Source: Gammaproteobacteria bacterium (lineage in GTDB: Bacteria; Pseudomonadota; Gammaproteobacteria; GRL18). From it: DNA of 5,913 nucleotides. The notes under the pieces are model-generated. The model worked only from the letters and a program-made list of their open reading frames with translations, searched no databases and was not told the origin of the DNA. Below are positions 5,315-5,913 of the stretch, one piece after another. The stretch lies in assembly GCA_023144715.1 (NCBI GenBank), contig JAGLFC010000072.1:1-5913 (forward strand). Direction: 5' to 3'. The stretch's first letter is position 1. Each line of letters starts with the position of its first letter. Made by a program: the position numbers and the translations under genes.

Positions 5315-5913
5315 ATGAAAGCAATGATACTGGCAGCAGGGCGGGGTAATCGAATGCGTCCTCTCACTGATCATCTACCAAAACCCTTATTAAAAATAAA
5401 TGATAAAAGCCTAATTGAATACCATATCGAAAATCTTGTTGCGGCTGGAATTAATGATCTGATCATTAATCATGCGTGGTTAGGACATAAAATTGAAGAA
5501 CAGCTAGGAAATGGTTCGCGTTATGGTGCCAGTATTTATTATAGCAAAGAAGAACAAGCACTAGAAACAGCAGGGGGTATTCAAAAAGTACTTCCTTTGT
5601 TTGATGATCAGCCTTTTATTGTCATTAATGGTGATATTTTTACAGATTATCCTATATCACAATTAATGACTTCCAGCCGATATTTATCGCCTTTTTCTGA
5701 GGACGATTCTATTTTGGCACATCTTATTTTGGTGAATAATCCTCCTCATAATCATGAGGGAGATTTTTATTGTGATGGTCAACGAGTCTATCATAAATAT
5801 GATAATGATAAAAATACCTTACAAAAATATACGTTTAGTGGTATGGCATGTTATCACCCTGATTTTTTTTATGATTTAAAAGCAGGCAAACAAGCATTAG
5901 CTCCTTTGTTTCA
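5315..5913 (+). CDS. murU: N-acetylmuramate alpha-1-phosphate uridylyltransferase MurU (partial, 3' end missing)
   Basis: The first 199 codons of a sugar nucleotidyltransferase are visible; the gene continues past the right edge. MurU transfers UMP from UTP to MurNAc-1-phosphate, giving UDP-MurNAc for peptidoglycan synthesis. The nucleotide-binding signature is complete: MILAAGRGNRMRPLT (residues 4-18) with K23 in LPKPLL. Further matches to Pseudomonas MurU are LIEYH, INHAWLGHKIEEQLG (51-65), ETAGGI (84-89), INGDIFTDY with D107 as likely metal ligand, and TFSGMACYHP. The loop after residue 115 has about ten more residues than I recall in the Pseudomonas enzyme. It begins 13 bases after amgK, with a weak GAGTG site before the ATG. 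The same family includes RmlA/GlmU-like enzymes, but the amgK neighbour makes MurU the best reading. Confidence 0.9.
   Translation, partial: MKAMILAAGRGNRMRPLTDHLPKPLLKINDKSLIEYHIENLVAAGINDLIINHAWLGHKIEEQLGNGSRYGASIYYSKEEQALETAGGIQKVLPLFDDQPFIVINGDIFTDYPISQLMTSSRYLSPFSEDDSILAHLILVNNPPHNHEGDFYCDGQRVYHKYDNDKNTLQKYTFSGMACYHPDFFYDLKAGKQALAPLF

Noticed and set aside
1..5913. Mobile elements, CRISPR arrays, integron attC sites, phage or defence genes
   Set aside because: No transposase, integrase, regularly spaced repeats, attC-type core sites or defence-gene domains were seen on either strand.

Overview
The window looks like AT-rich chromosomal DNA of a gammaproteobacterium. The rnhA-dnaQ pair, the RNase HI sequence (very close to E. 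coli RnhA in its middle part), a FlgO-domain lipoprotein and an AmgK-MurU pair all point that way. The genus cannot be fixed from this sequence; an aquatic or sulfur-oxidising type lineage is only a guess.

Left part (1-1727, minus strand): a tripartite TRAP transporter operon read as dctP, dctQ, dctM. It encodes the periplasmic binding protein, the small membrane subunit and the start of the large membrane subunit, which runs off the left edge. dctQ and dctM overlap by ATGA. A 143-bp gap (1728-1870) upstream of dctP holds its likely promoter and a short dyad.

Middle (1871-3009, minus strand): rnhA followed by dnaQ, joined by another ATGA overlap. They encode RNase HI and the proofreading subunit of DNA polymerase III, and all catalytic residues are present in both.

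Divergent intergenic region (3010-3682, 673 bp): this is the least explained part. On the plus strand it contains a TTGACA-type promoter overlapped by a dyad. It is followed by a G/C-richer block (about 3293-3397) that can fold into a closed multi-branch structure. The 3' strand of the closing helix covers the ribosome binding site of a 17-codon, very hydrophobic micro-ORF (3402-3455). An 8-bp perfect hairpin begins two bases after its stop codon, and a separate TATAAT promoter for the downstream genes follows. I could not match this block to any RNA family I know, so it is a candidate new cis-regulatory RNA or small-peptide locus, not a proven one.

Right part (3683-5913, plus strand): a FlgO-domain lipoprotein gene, an amgK-like sugar kinase gene 8 bases later, and a murU-like nucleotidyltransferase gene 13 bases after that, open at the right edge. 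AmgK and MurU together convert N-acetylmuramic acid salvaged from peptidoglycan to UDP-MurNAc, bypassing de novo synthesis through MurA. The lipoprotein's place in this cluster is unexplained.
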